From Phoronis australis (taxonomy: Eukaryota; Phoronida; Phoronidae): a stretch of DNA of 64,000 nt. Below the pieces are notes generated by a model that did no database searches, was not told the origin of the DNA, and saw only the letters and a list, made by a program, of their open reading frames with translations. The position numbers were made by a program, and so were the translations under genes. The stretch is taken from assembly GCA_002633005.1 (NCBI GenBank), contig NMRA01000484.1, forward strand, positions 132,681 through 196,680, written 5' to 3'. Of the stretch, positions 63,216 to 64,000 are shown piece by piece. The stretch's first letter is position 1, and each line of letters begins with the position of its first letter.

Positions 63216-64000
63216 CCAGAAAAAAACATGTACTGTACTACAGTGCAATCTGCCACTTATCTGCATGAAATGTAGAAAAAACTACTGGGCTCTTCAAACA
63301 ATGAAGGTCAATATTTCAAAACACAGCTCAAGGGGTACTATGAACATTTAGTCTTAGAAGCATGTTTGAACAAATAGCCAAAACACTGCTACAGCGTGTT
63401 AGGGTAAGCTCAAAAATAGAAGCCCTAATTCCTGTCACAAACGTAGACTTTCAGAAAATCCCCAGCACACTCAATTACAAATGAATATTGCTGGAGCTAG
63501 GATACATGGATCTTCAGATTCCTCCCAATGAATGGAAATCGGAAGCAACAGCAAGATTTACATTACAAACAGCACACGTCTAATACATTACCTCAGAAAA
63601 GGAAGTTTGCAAAATCTAAGAGAAACCAATTTTCAAGATTCTTGCAACAGACGATGAAGAAAATTGGGAAACGTAACTTACGAGACTTGTCACATGTACT
63701 GGTAGTAAGGAGGCCAGTCATAAACAACACCACATAGCAGAGGTGTAAACACAACTCTTTTCAAACTCATCAAAATACTCCACAGTCACTTCAAATTGCT
63801 AAACAGTTGTCATTAGGCACCATAACTTTCACAAAACGGCCTCTCTCAGCCTAACTAGATGGACCAACCTACCTTGCTTTCTACTGAAAAACCAGAGAAG
63901 CACAACCAAAATTACTACGCTTCTTTTTAAGCCTGTCTCTCTGTGTGACCTATACAGACAACAAAAGCCAGTAGAGTGAATCGAGTAGAGGTTAAGGAAG

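Larger units (their letters stand above)
53780..64000 (-). other. Upstream of visible EYA exons, no exon identified
   Basis: The EYA start codon is not in the exon at 53779, so this stretch should be EYA intron and perhaps 5' exon or promoter. Several donor-like sites on the - strand (near 55505, 58854, 59729 and 63680) were tried, but none ends an open ATG frame in the phase 0 needed to join VKKLCC. It contains 48-bp repeats (56544), a MITE-like element (60298) and a (TACTG)n tract (63181). Confidence 0.45.

Noticed and set aside
63870-63885. 11-base mini-exon between good splice sites
   Set aside because: Too short to support without transcript data.

Overview
The window is eukaryotic and looks like an AT-rich genome of an invertebrate animal. 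It has short exons (51-276 bp) split by introns from about 0.35 to 12 kb, GT-AG splice sites, an assembly gap of 675 N, and many small tandem and dispersed repeats. No prokaryotic gene structure, virus or CRISPR array is visible. The species cannot be named; the protein matches only indicate an animal.

Two conserved genes face each other tail to tail. On the + strand (2408-9229) lie the last seven coding exons of POFUT1, the endoplasmic reticulum GDP-fucose protein O-fucosyltransferase that modifies EGF repeats, including those of Notch. The first exon, with the signal peptide, is not visible. All seven exons join in frame to 322 residues, but the reading frame stops without the KDEL-like tail usual in this family. 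On the - strand (53779 down to 14631) lie 17 coding exons of an eyes absent (EYA) homologue, joined here by splice-phase arithmetic into 658 codons plus stop. The Tyr/Ser/Pro/Gln-rich transactivation half is encoded from 53.8 to 27.9 kb and the HAD-type EYA domain from 25.1 to 14.6 kb. The start codon lies upstream, in the unresolved 53.8-64 kb part or beyond the window. One EYA intron appears to use a GC donor.

The region between the genes (9230-14630) holds their two 3' untranslated regions and no recognisable gene. Upstream of the first visible POFUT1 exon, at 386-2316, sits a TTAA-flanked DNA transposon with terminal inverted repeats of about 157 bp and a broken THAP-domain transposase on the - strand, best assigned to the Kolobok superfamily.

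The remaining sequence is intronic and repeat-rich: a tRNA-derived SINE head, a 50-bp minisatellite grown from a dispersed repeat, foldback repeats, an AT-rich dispersed family, several short tandem arrays (one next to an EYA splice donor) and a MITE-like element at 60.3-60.8 kb. I did not find a convincing new biological system. The best leads are the transposon, the missing ER-retention tail, the GC-AG intron and the dispersed repeat families.
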